In this document: piece after piece, positions 50,924 through 51,024 of the stretch
How the letters are laid out: every line of letters begins with the position of its first letter
Numbering within the stretch: the stretch's first letter is position 1
DNA from: Candidatus Zixiibacteriota bacterium
GTDB taxonomy: Bacteria > Zixibacteria > MSB-5A5 > CAIYYT01
Reading direction: 5' to 3'
Assembly: GCA_020853795.1 (NCBI GenBank)
Contig: JADYYF010000062.1
Location: forward strand, 1 to 51,024
DNA: 51,024 bases
The notes under the pieces: generated by a model
What the model was told of the DNA's origin: nothing
The model's database searches: none
The model's input: the letters and a program-made list of their open reading frames with translations, nothing else
Made by a program: the position numbers and the translations under genes

Positions 50924-51024
50924 TTGAAAGAGTACCTTGCTGAGCAAATTCGCAATATCGGAATAGTCGGACACGGTTCGAGCGGCAAGACGACGCTGGC
51001 GGAATCACTGCTGTTTATGGCCAA
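50924..51024 (+). CDS. Elongation factor G-family GTPase (3' truncated by window edge)
   Basis: The first 33 residues only, from TTG 50924 with GAGGAG upstream. They read KEYLAEQIRNIGIVG and then a GTPase P-loop GHGSSGKTT, then LAESLLFMA. This is the start of an EF-G-type translational GTPase. The SSGKTTLAE wording, rather than DAGKTTTTE, suggests the EF-G-like second paralogue instead of the main translocase; the rest lies beyond the window. Confidence 0.8.
   Translation, partial: MKEYLAEQIRNIGIVGHGSSGKTTLAESLLFMA

Noticed and set aside
1-51024. CRISPR arrays, insertion sequences, prophage genes, tRNA or rRNA genes.
   Set aside because: No direct-repeat/spacer pattern, transposase, integrase, terminal repeats or cloverleaf-type sequence was recognised; only inspection by eye was possible, so a tRNA could have been missed.

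Overview
The window reads as a GC-rich chromosomal segment of a Gram-negative-type bacterium from the FCB side of the tree. A candidate phylum such as Zixibacteria is the best guess. Reasons: several secreted proteins end in paired dockerin-like EF-hand repeats, other exported proteins carry PD40 propeller repeats, there is a PilMNO/PilQ secretin cluster (so an outer membrane), and there are lipoproteins with clear lipoboxes. The lineage is inferred from gene style only; no rRNA or tRNA gene was found in the window. Promoters of the TTGACA / 16-17 nt / TATNTT kind recur, and Shine-Dalgarno sites are used for most genes, but a few genes appear to be leaderless.

Layout. 1-1.3 kb: the 3' end of a BACON/dockerin exported protein. 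1.4-5.7 kb: a small membrane protein and two signalling proteins, one with GAF-like domains and an unusual receiver, the other an HDOD protein with a kinase-like dimerisation helix pair. 5.8-9.6 kb: a methionine module with two core-MetE-like proteins and a homocysteine S-methyltransferase/MTHFR fusion. Then come an M17 aminopeptidase, a PD40 exported protein, a HAD phosphatase and the methionine-salvage gene mtnA. 14.2-22.9 kb: a long minus-strand run rplM-rpsI-rpsB-tsf-pyrH-frr-uppS-cdsA-(UbiA)-(NlpC/P60)-uvrC, largely overlapping and fed by a good promoter upstream of rplM.

23.1-31.2 kb: a dockerin protein followed by four tandem, minus-strand, signal-peptide-bearing proteins that share an N-terminal module. 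Three of them also share a Gly/Tyr repeat stalk and a conserved C-terminal domain. This is the least explained part of the window. 31.4-34.1 kb: isochorismatase-like hydrolase, GNAT and PaaK-like genes, divergent from the array. 34.2-35.9 kb: a secreted subtilase with a dockerin tail.

36.3-44.6 kb: a type IV pilus block. A GspH/FimT-like pseudopilin sits behind a sigma54-type promoter, followed by pilM, pilN, pilO, an AMIN-PilP-like hybrid, a short pilQ lacking AMIN, and a large Ig-like lipoprotein. 44.7-51.0 kb: acyl-CoA ligase, YjbQ, a possible 26-residue membrane peptide, ornithine aminotransferase, a PD40 lipoprotein, a GT4 glycosyltransferase, a minimal flagellar-rod-like protein, and the 5' end of an EF-G-family gene cut by the window edge.
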